The notes beneath the pieces are model-generated. The model was not told the DNA's origin, searched no databases, and worked only from the letters and a program-made list of their open reading frames with translations. Position numbers and translations under genes: made by a program. A stretch of 38,959 bases of DNA from Actinomycetota bacterium (GTDB lineage Bacteria > Actinomycetota > Actinomycetes > Nanopelagicales > Nanopelagicaceae), in contig JACSDF010000010.1 in the NCBI GenBank assembly GCA_015660815.1, forward strand, positions 1 to 38,959, in the 5' to 3' direction. Shown one piece after another: positions 1-9,081 of the stretch (positions are counted from its first letter, which is position 1; every line of letters starts with the position of its first letter).

Positions 1-1307
1 GTCAACGCTAAATCCCAGATTCCATGGTGTGATGGCCCATCATCGCCAGTTATACCGGCGCGATCTAAGACAAAAGTAACCCCTGCCTTGTGCAGCGCAA
101 CATCAAGAAGTAACTGATCAAAGGCTCGATTGAGAAAAGTTGAGTACACCGCAACAACTGGATGAATTCCGGTAAAAGCCATTCCCGCTGCGCTAGTGAC
201 CGCATGCTGTTCGGCAATTCCAACATCAACTGTCCGCTCTGGAAACAACTGAGAAAATTCATCAAGACCGGTTGGTCCTAGCATCGCAGCTGTGATTGCC
301 ATAATATCTTTACGCTCTTTACCTATCTCAACGAGCTCGGATGAAAAGATTTTCGTCCATGTCAGCCCGCTCTTAGAGAGTGGCTCACCGGTTTCAGGAT
401 CCACAATTCCTACAGCGTGGAATTTTTCTGCCTCATCGGCAACTGCCGGCTTATGGCCTCTTCCTTTTTCGGTAATTGCATGAACCAAAATCGGCGCACC
501 ATACTCTTTCGCTTGAAGCAATGCGCGCTCCATCGCAAGGATGTCATGGCCATCAATTGGGCCCATATATTTAAGACCCAAATCTTCAAACATACCTTGT
601 GGTGCGATTATGTCTTTAATTCCCTTTTTCATACCGTGCAATGTGTCATAAATTGGACCACCCACGACCGGTGTCTTATGAAGAACGTCCTTGCCCCAAT
701 CTAAAAACTTTTCATACCCACTGGTGACGCGAAGTGTCGACAGATATGTTGCGACTCCTCCAATTGTTGGTGAGTAAGAACGTTCATTGTCATTGATGAC
801 GATAATTAGATTTCGCTTTTTAGCCGTTGCAATGTTGTTGAGAGCCTCCCACGACATACCACCAGTGAGTGCTCCATCGCCAACAACTACTACGACATGA
901 CGATCTTCAATGCCTTGTACCGAAAAACCACGAGAGATTCCATCGCCCCAAGAAAGCGCAGTCGAGGCATGTGAGTTCTCAATAACATCGTGATCACTCT
1001 CACCACGGTTTGGATAGCCAGAAATGCCACCGCGTTGACGTAGCTGATCAAAGCTATCTGCTCGGCCCGTTAGAATTTTATGAATATAGGACTGATGGCC
1101 AGTATCAAAGAGAATTACATCATTAGGAGAATCAAAGGCTCGATGGATTGCGATCGTCAGCTCGACGACACCCAAATTTGGCCCTAAGTGACCACCGGTC
1201 TTAGAGACTTTCTCAATCAAGAAGCTACGGATCTCATCGCTGAGCTGCTTTAACTGCTCCGAATTGAGGCCCGCTAAATCTGCAGGAGATTTAATCGCTT
1301 CTAGCAT
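1..1307 (-). CDS. dxs: 1-deoxy-D-xylulose-5-phosphate synthase, C-terminal part cut by window edge
   Basis: Thiamine-diphosphate enzyme that condenses pyruvate with glyceraldehyde-3-phosphate to 1-deoxyxylulose-5-phosphate, the entry step of the MEP isoprenoid pathway (cytosolic). The start is ATG at 1307 ([14 protein letters not shown]). The visible 435 codons include the N-terminal [15 protein letters not shown] stretch, the ThDP/Mg site [18 protein letters not shown], and the transketolase-like central domain with the catalytic-Glu region [18 protein letters not shown], ending in [15 protein letters not shown] at the window edge. The family is about 630 residues, so roughly the last 190 are missing. 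It lies 23 bp downstream of acnA but has its own -10-like box 6 nt before the ATG, and no Shine-Dalgarno is seen. Confidence 0.95.
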   Translation of the reverse strand, partial: MLEAIKSPADLAGLNSEQLKQLSDEIRSFLIEKVSKTGGHLGPNLGVVELTIAIHRAFDSPNDVILFDTGHQSYIHKILTGRADSFDQLRQRGGISGYPNRGESDHDVIENSHASTALSWGDGISRGFSVQGIEDRHVVVVVGDGALTGGMSWEALNNIATAKKRNLIIVINDNERSYSPTIGGVATYLSTLRVTSGYEKFLDWGKDVLHKTPVVGGPIYDTLHGMKKGIKDIIAPQGMFEDLGLKYMGPIDGHDILAMERALLQAKEYGAPILVHAITEKGRGHKPAVADEAEKFHAVGIVDPETGEPLSKSGLTWTKIFSSELVEIGKERKDIMAITAAMLGPTGLDEFSQLFPERTVDVGIAEQHAVTSAAGMAFTGIHPVVAVYSTFLNRAFDQLLLDVALHKAGVTFVLDRAGITGDDGPSHHGIWDLAL

Positions 1308-1313
1308 GGCGAT

Positions 1314-1319
1314 ATTTTA
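1314..1319 (-). promoter_or_regulatory. -10 box of a putative leaderless dxs promoter
   Basis: On the minus strand the hexamer TAAAAT is separated from the dxs ATG by six bases (ATCGCC). Transcription would therefore start at or next to the A of the start codon. No ribosome-binding site is visible in the 23-bp gap. Confidence 0.6.
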
Positions 1320-1330
1320 GATGCTTAGGG

Positions 1331-3973
1331 TCATAAGAGCGAACGCAAGACATACTGCATAATGCCGCCGTGGCGATAGTAATCGGCCTCTCCCGGTGTA
1401 TCGATACGAACTTTGGCACTAAAGCTCTTATCTCCCGCCGTGACGATGAGCTCTTTTGGAACCCCACCAGTATTTAGCGCAGTGATTCCAGAGATCGAAA
1501 ATACTTCAGTTCCATCTATTCCTAAACTCTCGGCGCTCTCACCATCCATATACTGCAAAGGCAGAACTCCCATACCGATGAGATTAGAGCGGTGAATACG
1601 CTCGTAACTTTCAGCGATTACAGCCCGAACTCCTAGAAGCGCCGTTCCCTTTGCTGCCCAGTCACGTGAAGAACCCGATCCATACTCTTTACCTGCCAAA
1701 ATAACCAATGGAACACCGGCGCTTTGATACGCCTCAGATGCTTCGAAAATTGTTGCTTGATCGCCATTGTTCAAAAAGTTGCGAGTGTAGCCGCCTTCAA
1801 CGCCATCGAGTAATAGATTCTTCAAGCGAATATTTGCAAAAGTTCCACGAATCATTACTTCATGATTTCCCCGACGCGAACCATACGAGTTGAAATCGCC
1901 GCGTTCGATTCCATGTTCGGCTAAATAAACCCCCGCTGGTGAATCAACCTTGATGTTTCCGGCCGGTGAGATGTGATCCGTAGTCACTGAATCACCTAGC
2001 ATCGCCAAAACTCTCGCGCCTGAAATATCAGTGACGGGCACAGGAGTTTTCGACATTCCTTCAAAGTAGGGAGGTTTGCGAACATAAGTAGAGTTCGCAT
2101 CCCATTCAAATGTTTTACCGCTGGGAGTAGAAAGTGATTTCCATCTGTGATCCCCATCAAATACCGACGCATAATCTTTCGTAAACATTGTCGATGAGAT
2201 CGAACTTTCTATTACCGATTGAATTTCTTGTGGCGTTGGCCAGATATCTCTAAGGTGGACGGGATTTCCATTGAGATCGTTACCAAGTGAATCGTTTTCA
2301 AAATCGTGATCCATCGTTCCGGCGATTGCATAGGCCACAACTAAGGGCGGAGAGGCTAAGTAATTCATCTTTACATCAGGACTGATCCGACCTTCAAAAT
2401 TGCGATTTCCTGAAAGAACGGCAACAACGGCTAGGTCCTTTTCATGAATGGCGCTGCTAATTGCCACAGGAAGAGGTCCCGAATTTCCAATACACGTCAC
2501 GCACCCATAACCAACTAGGTAGAAACCTAACGCCTCCATGTATTTCGTGAGATCAGCACGGTCATAATAATCAGTAACAACTTTAGATCCAGGAGCAAGT
2601 GTGGTTTTGACCCAAGGCTTAGATTTCAAGCCTTTTTCTACTGCTTTTTTCGCAAGTAAAGCTGCGCCAATCATTACTGAAGGATTCGACGTATTCGTAC
2701 ATGAAGTAATGGATGCAATAACTACATCTCCATTTTTTATGCGGGTGTTACCTGCAGGGACTTCCCCAAGTTCACTCTCCTTTGAGAAATAAGTGGGAAG
2801 AATTTTTACAAATGCCTCCTTTGAATCTCGTAAAGAAATACGATCTTGAGGACGTTTAGGTCCTGAAATTGATGGCACAACCGTTGATAAATCCAGCTCA
2901 ACAACTTGAGAATAACGAGGCGCGACAGAAGGATCGTGCCACAACCCTTGAACTTTGGCATAGCGCTCGACTAAAGCAACCTGCTCTTCGTTTCGTCCCG
3001 TCAATCTTAAATATCGCAACGTTTCATCATCGATAGGAAAAATTGCGCAGGTGGAGCCATACTCAGGGCTCATATTTCCTATCGTTGTTCGATTAGCCAT
3101 TGGTACAGAAACAACACCAGGACCAAAAAACTCTACGAACTTTCCAACAACTCCGGTTTTGCGCAATATCTCTGTAATGGTCAATGCCATATCGGTTGCA
3201 GTCGTTCCGGGAGTTAGCTCACCGGTGAGTTTGAAACCGACTACTCGTGGAATTAACATTGAAACAGGTTGGCCAAGAAGCGCGGCCTCTGCCTCAATTC
3301 CTCCGACTCCCCACCCTAAAACTCCAAGACCATTAACCATAGTTGTATGTGAATCAGTACCAACTACGGTATCTGGGTATGCCCGAACTACTCCGTTAAC
3401 TTCTCGGACCATTACCACGCGAGCTAAATACTCAATATTAACTTGATGGACTATTCCCGTTCCAGGTGGCACAACCTTGAACTCATCGAATGCACTTTGC
3501 CCCCATCGCAAAAAGCGATAGCGCTCCTGATTACGCTGATACTCAATATCTGTGTTCTTCTCAAAAGAATCCTTTGTTCCAAATACATCGGCAATCACCG
3601 AGTGATCAATGACGAGCTCAGCTGGAGCTAATGGATTTACTTTTGCGGCATCTCCCCCTAATTCAACGATTGCTTCTCGCATTGTTGCAAGATCTACAAC
3701 GCAGGGCACGCCGGTGAAATCCTGCATAATCACACGAGCTGGCGTGAATTGAATCTCTGTATCTGGTTCAATTGTTGGATCCCAGTTAGCTAGCGCCTTG
3801 ATGTGAGTTTCGGTGATATTGGCACCATCTTCGGTGCGCAGAAGGTTCTCTAGAAGAATCTTGAGTGAGTATGGAAGGTTAGAAGCCCCATCAATACTAG
3901 AGATATCAAATATCTCGAAACTCTTGCCCGCAACCTCTAAATTCTTCTTTGCGTTAAAAGAGTTTCTACTCAT
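1331..3973 (-). CDS. acnA: Aconitate hydratase A
   Basis: Monomeric [4Fe-4S] aconitase/IRP1-type enzyme that isomerises citrate to isocitrate via cis-aconitate in the TCA cycle. The protein is 880 aa, the usual size for AcnA. Cluster ligands are visible in [11 protein letters not shown] and in the [12 protein letters not shown] pair. The substrate-site stretch [19 protein letters not shown] lies in domain 1-2 and the C-terminal swivel domain carries [12 protein letters not shown]. An in-frame ATG 13 codons upstream exists, but ATG at 3973 ([14 protein letters not shown]) is preferred because AAAGGTGAG lies just before it. It sits between trmA (46 bp upstream) and dxs, all on the same strand. 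An AT-rich TATATT in the gap may be its -10. Confidence 0.97.
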   Translation of the reverse strand: MSRNSFNAKKNLEVAGKSFEIFDISSIDGASNLPYSLKILLENLLRTEDGANITETHIKALANWDPTIEPDTEIQFTPARVIMQDFTGVPCVVDLATMREAIVELGGDAAKVNPLAPAELVIDHSVIADVFGTKDSFEKNTDIEYQRNQERYRFLRWGQSAFDEFKVVPPGTGIVHQVNIEYLARVVMVREVNGVVRAYPDTVVGTDSHTTMVNGLGVLGWGVGGIEAEAALLGQPVSMLIPRVVGFKLTGELTPGTTATDMALTITEILRKTGVVGKFVEFFGPGVVSVPMANRTTIGNMSPEYGSTCAIFPIDDETLRYLRLTGRNEEQVALVERYAKVQGLWHDPSVAPRYSQVVELDLSTVVPSISGPKRPQDRISLRDSKEAFVKILPTYFSKESELGEVPAGNTRIKNGDVVIASITSCTNTSNPSVMIGAALLAKKAVEKGLKSKPWVKTTLAPGSKVVTDYYDRADLTKYMEALGFYLVGYGCVTCIGNSGPLPVAISSAIHEKDLAVVAVLSGNRNFEGRISPDVKMNYLASPPLVVAYAIAGTMDHDFENDSLGNDLNGNPVHLRDIWPTPQEIQSVIESSISSTMFTKDYASVFDGDHRWKSLSTPSGKTFEWDANSTYVRKPPYFEGMSKTPVPVTDISGARVLAMLGDSVTTDHISPAGNIKVDSPAGVYLAEHGIERGDFNSYGSRRGNHEVMIRGTFANIRLKNLLLDGVEGGYTRNFLNNGDQATIFEASEAYQSAGVPLVILAGKEYGSGSSRDWAAKGTALLGVRAVIAESYERIHRSNLIGMGVLPLQYMDGESAESLGIDGTEVFSISGITALNTGGVPKELIVTAGDKSFSAKVRIDTPGEADYYRHGGIMQYVLRSLL

Positions 3974-3976
3974 AAT

Positions 3977-3985
3977 CTCACCTTT
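3977..3985 (-). promoter_or_regulatory. Shine-Dalgarno of acnA
   Basis: AAAGGTGAG ends 3 nt before ATG 3973, and its AGG core is at about 6-8 nt. It decides the start in favour of the shorter protein over the in-frame ATG at 4012. A possible -10 (TATATT, forward aatata 3992-3997) lies just upstream. Confidence 0.6.
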
Positions 3986-4018
3986 CGCTAAAATATAGCT
4001 AATTAAAGGCAATAATAC

Positions 4019-5224
4019 TCAATTTGGTAGGTACAGCGCAACACACTCAACATGATGCGTCATTGGAAAGAGATCAAAAGCCCTTAATGTGCGCAATGAA
4101 TAGCCAAATGTTTTCAAGTAAGCGGTATCACGCGCAAGTGAGGCTGGGTCGCACGAAACGTAAACGATAGCCCTGGGTCGCAACCGTACAATTTCTGCAA
4201 CCACAATCTTACCGGCACCTTCTCGCGGAGGATCCAGGACAATCACATCGGCGTTGGACACACGAGGTAAGAGTTTTGCTACATCACCTAAATGAATTTT
4301 TACATTCGGATTGTTTGCAAAATTTCGCTTCGCATCGGCCGTTGCGCTTTTACTTCCCTCAAGCAAATCGATGCTTCCGCTGGCTCCAACGAGTTCAATC
4401 ATCGAAGCTGTAAAGAGACCAACGCCACCATACAGATCCAGAACATGATCGCCTTCAATTAATTGTGCAAAGTCAAGCACTACCTCGGTTAGAACTGTAG
4501 GGGCATTTATGTGGCTTTGCCAAAAAGAATTCTGACTCACTTCTAATGTTTTACCTTTGACCTCTTCATGCGAAATCTGATGACCTTCAGTTAATCTTGC
4601 TTTTCCCTCACCGCTTTTTGGAGATAGCGCAATCGTGCGTTCGTGATTTGATGATGTATTCACCTCAACTCGAAGATCGGGCTTCCAAGTGCGCGCAGTA
4701 AGTTCTTGCATATTCATGCTTTTAACGGCAATGATGCAGTCATTTACTGGAATAACGGTATGGCTTCTCGAGGCAAAAAATCCGAGGCTACCCTCATGAT
4801 TTGTGGTCGCAATTAGACGTGTGCGCCAGTGCAAAGGTTCTGCGATTTCTTCTACCTGGACATCCACTTCCATTGAGGCGATGCGCAAAAACTGTTCAGT
4901 TATTACATCGGCCTTTAGCGCTCGTTGACGGGTCAGGTTTATGTGTTGAAAATCGCAACCACCACAACCATTTCGGTGAGCAAATGTGCAAGGGGCTACA
5001 ACCCGATCGGGAGATGGTTCTAAAACCTCCATCACATCGCCACGATTAAAGGATGCGCCTGTAGAAGTAATGATTATCCGAGCTCTCTCACCTGGAATTG
5101 CATGGCGAACAAAAATTACCGCCCCGCCATGCCTTGCGATGAAATGACCACCATGGGCCACTTTTTCTATCAGAACCTCAAGGACATCTCCCTCAGCCAA
5201 GCGGGTTGCATTAGTTGATGTCAT
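4019..5224 (-). CDS. TrmA/RlmD-family RNA (uracil-5-)-methyltransferase
   Basis: SAM-dependent enzyme that forms 5-methyluridine in rRNA or tRNA. Its 401 aa contain an N-terminal TRAM domain (about 10-70, VLEVLIEKVAHGGHFIARHG) and four cysteines suited to a [4Fe-4S] cluster: C79, C87, C90 (NGCGGCDFQ) and C163. The Rossmann SAM motif VLDLYGGVGLF is at 261-271, DPPREGAG at 331-338, and the catalytic Cys358 sits in YVSCDPASLARD. Near the C-terminus HHVEC supplies the usual glutamate. The iron-sulfur cysteines favour an RlmD/RlmCD-like rRNA enzyme over tRNA TrmA, but the target base cannot be read from sequence. It is divergent from trkA with only 32 bp between the start codons. Confidence 0.9.
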   Translation of the reverse strand: MTSTNATRLAEGDVLEVLIEKVAHGGHFIARHGGAVIFVRHAIPGERARIIITSTGASFNRGDVMEVLEPSPDRVVAPCTFAHRNGCGGCDFQHINLTRQRALKADVITEQFLRIASMEVDVQVEEIAEPLHWRTRLIATTNHEGSLGFFASRSHTVIPVNDCIIAVKSMNMQELTARTWKPDLRVEVNTSSNHERTIALSPKSGEGKARLTEGHQISHEEVKGKTLEVSQNSFWQSHINAPTVLTEVVLDFAQLIEGDHVLDLYGGVGLFTASMIELVGASGSIDLLEGSKSATADAKRNFANNPNVKIHLGDVAKLLPRVSNADVIVLDPPREGAGKIVVAEIVRLRPRAIVYVSCDPASLARDTAYLKTFGYSLRTLRAFDLFPMTHHVECVALYLPN

Positions 5225-5231
5225 GGAAGCA

Positions 5232-5237
5232 AGCCTA
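5232..5237 (-). promoter_or_regulatory. -10 box of a putative leaderless promoter for the RNA methyltransferase
   Basis: TAGGCT on the minus strand lies exactly 7 nt before ATG 5224. The gap to the divergent trkA start is too short for a conventional leader on both sides. Confidence 0.55.
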
Positions 5238-5243
5238 TGGGTG

Positions 5244-5249
5244 TAAGTT
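5244..5249 (+). promoter_or_regulatory. -10 box of a putative leaderless trkA promoter
   Basis: TAAGTT lies exactly 7 nt before ATG 5257. This supports 5257 (MHVVIMGCGRVG) rather than ATG 5251 or the upstream in-frame ATG at 5215 as the translational start. Confidence 0.55.
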
Positions 5250-5256
5250 AATGCAT

Positions 5257-5922
5257 ATGCACGTTGTCATTATGGGTTGCGGTCGAGTCGGTTCTTCACT
5301 TGCTCTTGAACTTGAGGCAGCTGGCCATAGCGTGGCCATCATCGATCAAGCGCGTGAGGCGTTCAGACGTCTTGGCCCAGACTTTAAAGGAACCACTGTT
5401 ACCGGAGTGGGTTTTGACCGAGATGTATTGCGAGAAGCGGGAATTGAAAAGGCACAAGCTTTCGCCGCCGTTAGCAATGGTGATAACTCAAATATTTTAG
5501 CCGCACGAGTTGCCCGCGAGAATTTTGGCGTAAAGAATGTAGTTGCCAGAATTTACGACCCTGGCCGTGCAGAGATTTATCAGCGCGTTGGTATTCCAAC
5601 CGTTGCGACGGTTTTGTGGGCGACAGATCAGATTCTTCGCAGGTTACTTCCTGATGGTTCGCGTTCAGAGTGGCGTGATGCAAGTGGGAAGATTCAACTA
5701 TATGAAATGCATCTACACGACGACTGGTATGGAAAACAAATTCTCCTAATTGATAAACTCACCTCCGCACGAGTTGCATTTATTACGCGAGAAGTTGGAA
5801 TAATTCCCGATGAACATACGGTCCTGCAGCAAGGCGACTTAGTTCATGTCATGGTCGCCGAAGAGGATACGGCTCGAGTTGAAGCTATTCTCGCTAACTC
5901 ACCAGAAAGAAATCACGAATGA
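5257..5922 (+). CDS. trkA: TrkA-family potassium uptake regulatory subunit (first copy)
   Basis: Cytoplasmic NAD(H)/nucleotide-binding RCK subunit that gates a Trk/Ktr potassium channel. The 221-aa product starts with a Rossmann fold (GCGRVGSSLALELEAAGHSVAIID, first half shown by GCGRVG and the acidic Asp at the end of strand 2). An RCK_C half follows (about 145-215, LTSARVAFITREVGIIP). ATG 5257 is chosen because it begins directly at the fold and has a -10-like box 7 nt upstream. The stop overlaps the next trkA start in ATGA, indicating translational coupling. The membrane partner TrkH/KtrB is not in this window. Confidence 0.9.
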   Translation: MHVVIMGCGRVGSSLALELEAAGHSVAIIDQAREAFRRLGPDFKGTTVTGVGFDRDVLREAGIEKAQAFAAVSNGDNSNILAARVARENFGVKNVVARIYDPGRAEIYQRVGIPTVATVLWATDQILRRLLPDGSRSEWRDASGKIQLYEMHLHDDWYGKQILLIDKLTSARVAFITREVGIIPDEHTVLQQGDLVHVMVAEEDTARVEAILANSPERNHE

Positions 5923-6575
5923 GAATTGCCATAGCCGGTGCAGGAAATGTAGGTCGCGCTATTGCGCGTGAACTTTTGGATAATGGACATCAAGTTCTTC
6001 TGATTGATAAAGATCCAAAAGCTCTCAAATTAGAGAGTGTCCCAGATGCCGAGTGGTTGATGGCCGATGCATGCGAGATAACCTCACTCGATAAGGCGCA
6101 TCTGAATAATTGCCATGTGCTTGTGGCGGCAACTGGTGATGACAAAGCAAATCTTGTCACCTCAATGTTGGGTAAGACTGAATATGGCATACCGCGAGTA
6201 GTCGCCCGGATCAATCATCCAAAAAATGAGTGGCTCTTTGATGCGTCTTGGGGCGTAGATGTCGCCGTATCAACGCCACGAATCATTGCAGCCCTCGTAG
6301 AAGAGGCTGTGAGCGTTGGTGATGTTGTTCGATTATTCTCAATTAAAAGTGGCCAAGCAAATCTTGTAGAGCTTACTCTGCCGGATGGTTCGACATGCAT
6401 CGGCAAAACCGTTGAGGAGATTCAACTACCCGAGAATGCGGTCCTTGCCATGATTCTCCGCGATGGTCGAGTCATCACACCAAAAGTTCATGATGTATTT
6501 ACCGCTGGCGATGAACTTCTTTTTGTCGCCACCGCAGAAGCTGAAGAGAAAATTAAAGCCTGTTTTATAGCTTAA
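5919..6575 (+). CDS. trkA: TrkA-family potassium uptake regulatory subunit (second copy)
   Basis: A second RCK protein of 218 aa with the nucleotide-binding loop GAGNVGRAIARELLDNGHQV followed by LLIDKD, and a C-terminal RCK_C domain (ANLVELTLPDGSTCIGKTVEEI onward, shown by the first residues). It is clearly paralogous to, but diverged from, the gene just upstream and shares a 4-bp overlap with it. Paired trkA genes in tandem are common in actinobacteria and may form a hetero-octameric gating ring. That arrangement is inferred from the family. The gene ends 2 bp from the convergent DUF3159 gene, with no terminator between. Confidence 0.9.
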   Translation: MRIAIAGAGNVGRAIARELLDNGHQVLLIDKDPKALKLESVPDAEWLMADACEITSLDKAHLNNCHVLVAATGDDKANLVTSMLGKTEYGIPRVVARINHPKNEWLFDASWGVDVAVSTPRIIAALVEEAVSVGDVVRLFSIKSGQANLVELTLPDGSTCIGKTVEEIQLPENAVLAMILRDGRVITPKVHDVFTAGDELLFVATAEAEEKIKACFIA

Positions 6576-6577
6576 TT

Positions 6578-7192
6578 TTAAACCTTATGCACTGGTGGGG
6601 CGGTTTTGATCACAAGCCAGGATAAGTATGCGGCCGCAAAGAAAAGTGGGTAGCCCATTGCTAGATTTACAGTTCCTAATAGATTGACGTTTCCACTCAG
6701 ATAAATTGGATACTGAACTGCAATTCGTAGAAAGAACAAAGCAACCCAGATCCAACTCGCACGTATGTATACTTTTTTACGCGCTGGATCGTTTCTCCAT
6801 AGAAAATTCTCTCCGAGCAATGGGCCTAGTACAACTCCAAGAATCGGCCATCCAGCGAGATTTCCTAACAAATAGACGCTGCCGTAAGCCAAATTAGTCA
6901 AAAGTTTTGGAATATAGAAATCCGATGCATTACCGCTTTTATTAGCAAAGTAAGCACATATAAGTACACCTAGTAAGCCAGAGATCGCATGTTGAACCGT
7001 ATCTCTCCTTGCCAAACGCCAAATAGCCAGAAGCATTGAAAGAATGACGGCATATATAAGCGCAACTCTGAGTTCGTTGTTAATATTGAAAACAATGAGA
7101 AAAACAATTGCTGGAAGACCGGAATCAATAAGACCTTTCTTGCCACCAAGGGCGCTCATTACCTTGTCGCGATCTTGATTATGTTCGCTCAT
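6578..7192 (-). CDS. DUF3159 family membrane protein
   Basis: Integral membrane protein of 204 aa typical of actinobacteria; its function is unknown. The N-terminal 20 residues are hydrophilic ([20 protein letters not shown]). Hydrophobic segments follow at about 25-58, 68-82, 96-122, 145-165 and 176-196, separated by short basic loops such as RLARRDTVQ and [12 protein letters not shown]. The start overlaps the dut stop by 4 bp (ATGA), so it is probably translated from the dut message. The downstream neighbour, trkA, is convergent with 2 bp between stops. The DUF assignment is from recalled family character and gene context. Confidence 0.75.
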   Translation of the reverse strand: MSEHNQDRDKVMSALGGKKGLIDSGLPAIVFLIVFNINNELRVALIYAVILSMLLAIWRLARRDTVQHAISGLLGVLICAYFANKSGNASDFYIPKLLTNLAYGSVYLLGNLAGWPILGVVLGPLLGENFLWRNDPARKKVYIRASWIWVALFFLRIAVQYPIYLSGNVNLLGTVNLAMGYPLFFAAAYLSWLVIKTAPPVHKV

Positions 7193-7632
7193 ACACTCCC
7201 CGTCGATCCAAATCCATCACTACCGCGCTCTGATACCGGAAGTTCGTTTACTTCAATAAATTCCGCTCGCTCAACTTTTTGGATTATTAACTGTGCAATG
7301 CGATCACCTTTTTTAAAGGAGACCTCATCTTTTGGATCTAGATTTATCACAATACATGAGATCTCTCCGCGATAACCTGCATCAATAGTTCCAGGCGCGT
7401 TGACTAAAGTGACTCCATTTTTAATCGCCAAACCTGAACGCGGATGAACAAGGGCTACAAAGCCATGTGGAAGTGCGATTGCGATTCCAGTCGGAACGAG
7501 TTGTCGTTGGCCGGGGGCTAAAGTGAAATCAATTGCCGACGTTAAATCAGCGCCTGCATCTCCAGATTTGGCGTAGCGCGGAAGCGGAAGGGTTGAATCA
7601 AGCCGAGTGATGAGAACTTTGACCTCGTTCAT
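7189..7632 (-). CDS. dut: Deoxyuridine 5'-triphosphate nucleotidohydrolase (dUTPase)
   Basis: Trimeric enzyme that hydrolyses dUTP to dUMP and pyrophosphate. It keeps uracil out of DNA and feeds thymidylate synthesis. All five dUTPase motifs are present in 147 aa: GDAGADLTS (1), PRSGLA (3, preceded by the VHPRSG turn), [14 protein letters not shown] with the catalytic Asp, DRIAQLI (4), and the C-terminal P-loop-like [10 protein letters not shown] (5) that closes over the substrate. It follows the thioesterase gene by 3 bp and overlaps the DUF3159 gene by 4 bp, so thioesterase-dut-DUF3159 probably form one transcript. Confidence 0.96.
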   Translation of the reverse strand: MNEVKVLITRLDSTLPLPRYAKSGDAGADLTSAIDFTLAPGQRQLVPTGIAIALPHGFVALVHPRSGLAIKNGVTLVNAPGTIDAGYRGEISCIVINLDPKDEVSFKKGDRIAQLIIQKVERAEFIEVNELPVSERGSDGFGSTGSV

Positions 7633-7635
7633 TTC

Positions 7636-8220
7636 TTAAGGATTTATCTCAAAGTCAGGGTCAACAAATGCCAATATCTCCGGCACCTTGGAGATTTGTT
7701 CTAAATACTCTTTAGGGGCGTTATTGAGAAAGTGGTCCATTGGCACTATTACGTAGAGTGCAGCGGCACGAACTGCAATTGGACCATCTATTGAATTAAG
7801 ACGGCCTTCGGCAACCGTGTATACCTTTCTACTTACTCGTCCAGTTATGTGGGCGCTGATGAAGAGAGTAGTTCCGATCGGTACCGGCTTTAAGAAGTCA
7901 GTCTCAAGACGTGCAGTAACTGCTGGGGCACGCAACAGCCACATTAGTTTTCCTAAAGCCTCATCAAGTGCCAAAGAGAGCAGACCTCCGTGGGCTAAAC
8001 CAGGTGCGCCTTGATGATTTTCCGTGACTGTGAACTGCGCGGTTATATCTAAACCATCTCCCGCATAGGCAACTAAATGAAGGCCCGTTGGGTGCAGTTC
8101 TCCACATCCAAAGCAGTGGCCGAAGTGCGAGGGAATCTTTGATCCAATTGGCGGAGCTTTCGGATGGCGCTCTGGAATCTGGGCACCCTCTGGAGCATTT
8201 GTACTTGCAATGCGACTCAT
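7636..8220 (-). CDS. PaaI-type hotdog-fold thioesterase
   Basis: Probable acyl-CoA thioesterase of the 4HBT/PaaI hotdog family, 194 aa. The fold core is visible as HQGAPGLAHGGLLSLALDE, with the HGG-x-x-x-x-x-D/E helix typical of the family. TARLETDFLKPVPIGTTLF and GRVSRKVYTVAEGRL follow. Two N-terminal cysteines (HCFGCGELHP) are a feature of many actinobacterial members. ATG 8220 (MSRIASTNAPEG) is preferred over an in-frame ATG 12 codons upstream because TACTCT lies 6 nt before it. It is the first gene of the run into dut and is divergent from the DUF3093 gene. The physiological substrate is unknown. Confidence 0.8.
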   Translation of the reverse strand: MSRIASTNAPEGAQIPERHPKAPPIGSKIPSHFGHCFGCGELHPTGLHLVAYAGDGLDITAQFTVTENHQGAPGLAHGGLLSLALDEALGKLMWLLRAPAVTARLETDFLKPVPIGTTLFISAHITGRVSRKVYTVAEGRLNSIDGPIAVRAAALYVIVPMDHFLNNAPKEYLEQISKVPEILAFVDPDFEINP

Positions 8221-8226
8221 GAGCCA

Positions 8227-8232
8227 AGAGTA
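8227..8232 (-). promoter_or_regulatory. -10 box of a putative leaderless thioesterase-dut promoter
   Basis: TACTCT on the minus strand lies 6 nt before ATG 8220. It faces the divergent DUF3093 box (8238-8243), the two hexamers being 5 bp apart. Confidence 0.5.
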
Positions 8233-8237
8233 TCCGA

Positions 8238-8243
8238 TACCGT
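8238..8243 (+). promoter_or_regulatory. -10 box of a putative leaderless DUF3093 promoter
   Basis: TACCGT lies 7 nt before ATG 8251. This supports the start MHYREVVRMPVW over longer in-frame options that would run into the thioesterase gene. Confidence 0.5.
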
Positions 8244-8250
8244 AACTCCC

Positions 8251-8691
8251 ATGCACTATCGCGAAGTTGTTCGTATGCCAGTGTGGTTACTGGCCTTAAT
8301 TTACTTTTTCCTACTCTCACTTGTTCTATCGATATGGGCAGCTCTCGGTGATGGAGCTGGGTTAATCTCACTTTTCTGCACGAGCGCGCTTCTACTTCTT
8401 ATCGCGATAAAGAGTGCAATGGTGATAGAGATTGATTCAAAAGAACTTCGAGTCGGTAGAGCCCATATCCCTTTTGAATTCTTAGGAAGTGCAGAAGACT
8501 TATCGAGTGAGGAGATGCGAAAACTTCGCACAAGAGATGCAGATCCAGCTGCTTATCTCGGTATCCGATTTTGGGCGTCTAGTGGAATAAAGATTTTGGT
8601 TAATGATTCGCGAGATTCAACACCATATTGGGTGATAAGTAGTAAAAATGGTGATGCATTAGCGAAAGTTTTAAACTCAATTACAATTTAG
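8251..8691 (+). CDS. DUF3093 family membrane protein
   Basis: Small actinobacterial membrane protein (146 aa) of unknown function. Two hydrophobic helices lie at about residues 10-30 (WLLALIYFFLLSLVLSIW) and 35-55. A soluble domain follows with the family-typical SKELRVGRAHIPFEFLG and, near the end, YWVISSKNGDALAKVL. In other actinobacteria such genes commonly lie near dut and DUF4193, as here. The 3' end overlaps the DUF4193 gene tail by 4 bp in convergent orientation. Confidence 0.75.
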   Translation: MHYREVVRMPVWLLALIYFFLLSLVLSIWAALGDGAGLISLFCTSALLLLIAIKSAMVIEIDSKELRVGRAHIPFEFLGSAEDLSSEEMRKLRTRDADPAAYLGIRFWASSGIKILVNDSRDSTPYWVISSKNGDALAKVLNSITI

Positions 8692-8984
8692 TAGCACTCT
8701 TTACAAACTGCTTTTGCGCCTTCACCCTTTGCAAGTTGAGTTATATGGTGTACTAAGAAACAACGCGAGCATGTAAATTCATCCTCTTGTTTTGGAACCA
8801 CACGTACGGCAAGTTGTTCACCTGAAAGATCGGCACCTGGAAGCTCAAGGTTTTCAGCGGCTTCTGCTTCATCCACATCAATCTGGCCGGATTGAGCATC
8901 AACACGCTTTGCCTTTAGCTCTTCTAACGACTCCTCGTGGAGTTCTTCATCAGTCTTTCTGGGGGTGTCGTAATCTGTTGCCAC
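8688..8984 (-). CDS. DUF4193 zinc-ribbon protein
   Basis: Small acidic protein (98 aa) conserved across actinobacteria; its function is unknown. The N-terminus is the family signature ATDYDTPRKTDEE, the middle is rich in Glu/Asp, and the C-terminus has two CxxC knuckles (CSRCFLVHH and CKECY) that should bind zinc. The start is GTG 8984, because AGGTGAG lies 4 nt upstream and the family begins MATDYD. The GTG at 8993 is part of that ribosome-binding site. DUF4193 usually lies close to dut, and the neighbourhood is conserved here. Confidence 0.85.
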   Translation of the reverse strand: MATDYDTPRKTDEELHEESLEELKAKRVDAQSGQIDVDEAEAAENLELPGADLSGEQLAVRVVPKQEDEFTCSRCFLVHHITQLAKGEGAKAVCKECY

Positions 8985-8988
8985 TGCT

Positions 8989-8995
8989 CTCACCT
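8989..8995 (-). promoter_or_regulatory. Shine-Dalgarno deciding the DUF4193 start
   Basis: AGGTGAG on the minus strand is 4 nt from GTG 8984. It identifies the second of two in-frame GTG codons as the start. Confidence 0.55.
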
Positions 8996-9081
8996 CGATT
9001 CCTAATTCTCAATACTTGCCTGCGGGCGCATCATGGCCTATTACGTCGGCGTTGGTTGATATAACCGTCGGCGTGTCGGAG

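Noticed and set aside
3974-4012. N-terminal extension of aconitase (13 extra codons)
   Set aside because: The ribosome-binding site AAAGGTGAG lies inside the extension, directly before ATG 3973, and the extra residues do not belong to the family.
9035-9081. Repeated CGTCGGCG octamer near the hflX 3' end, possible terminator or operator
   Set aside because: The copies are direct, not inverted, so they form no hairpin; two copies of an 8-mer in a short spacer are not enough to call an operator.
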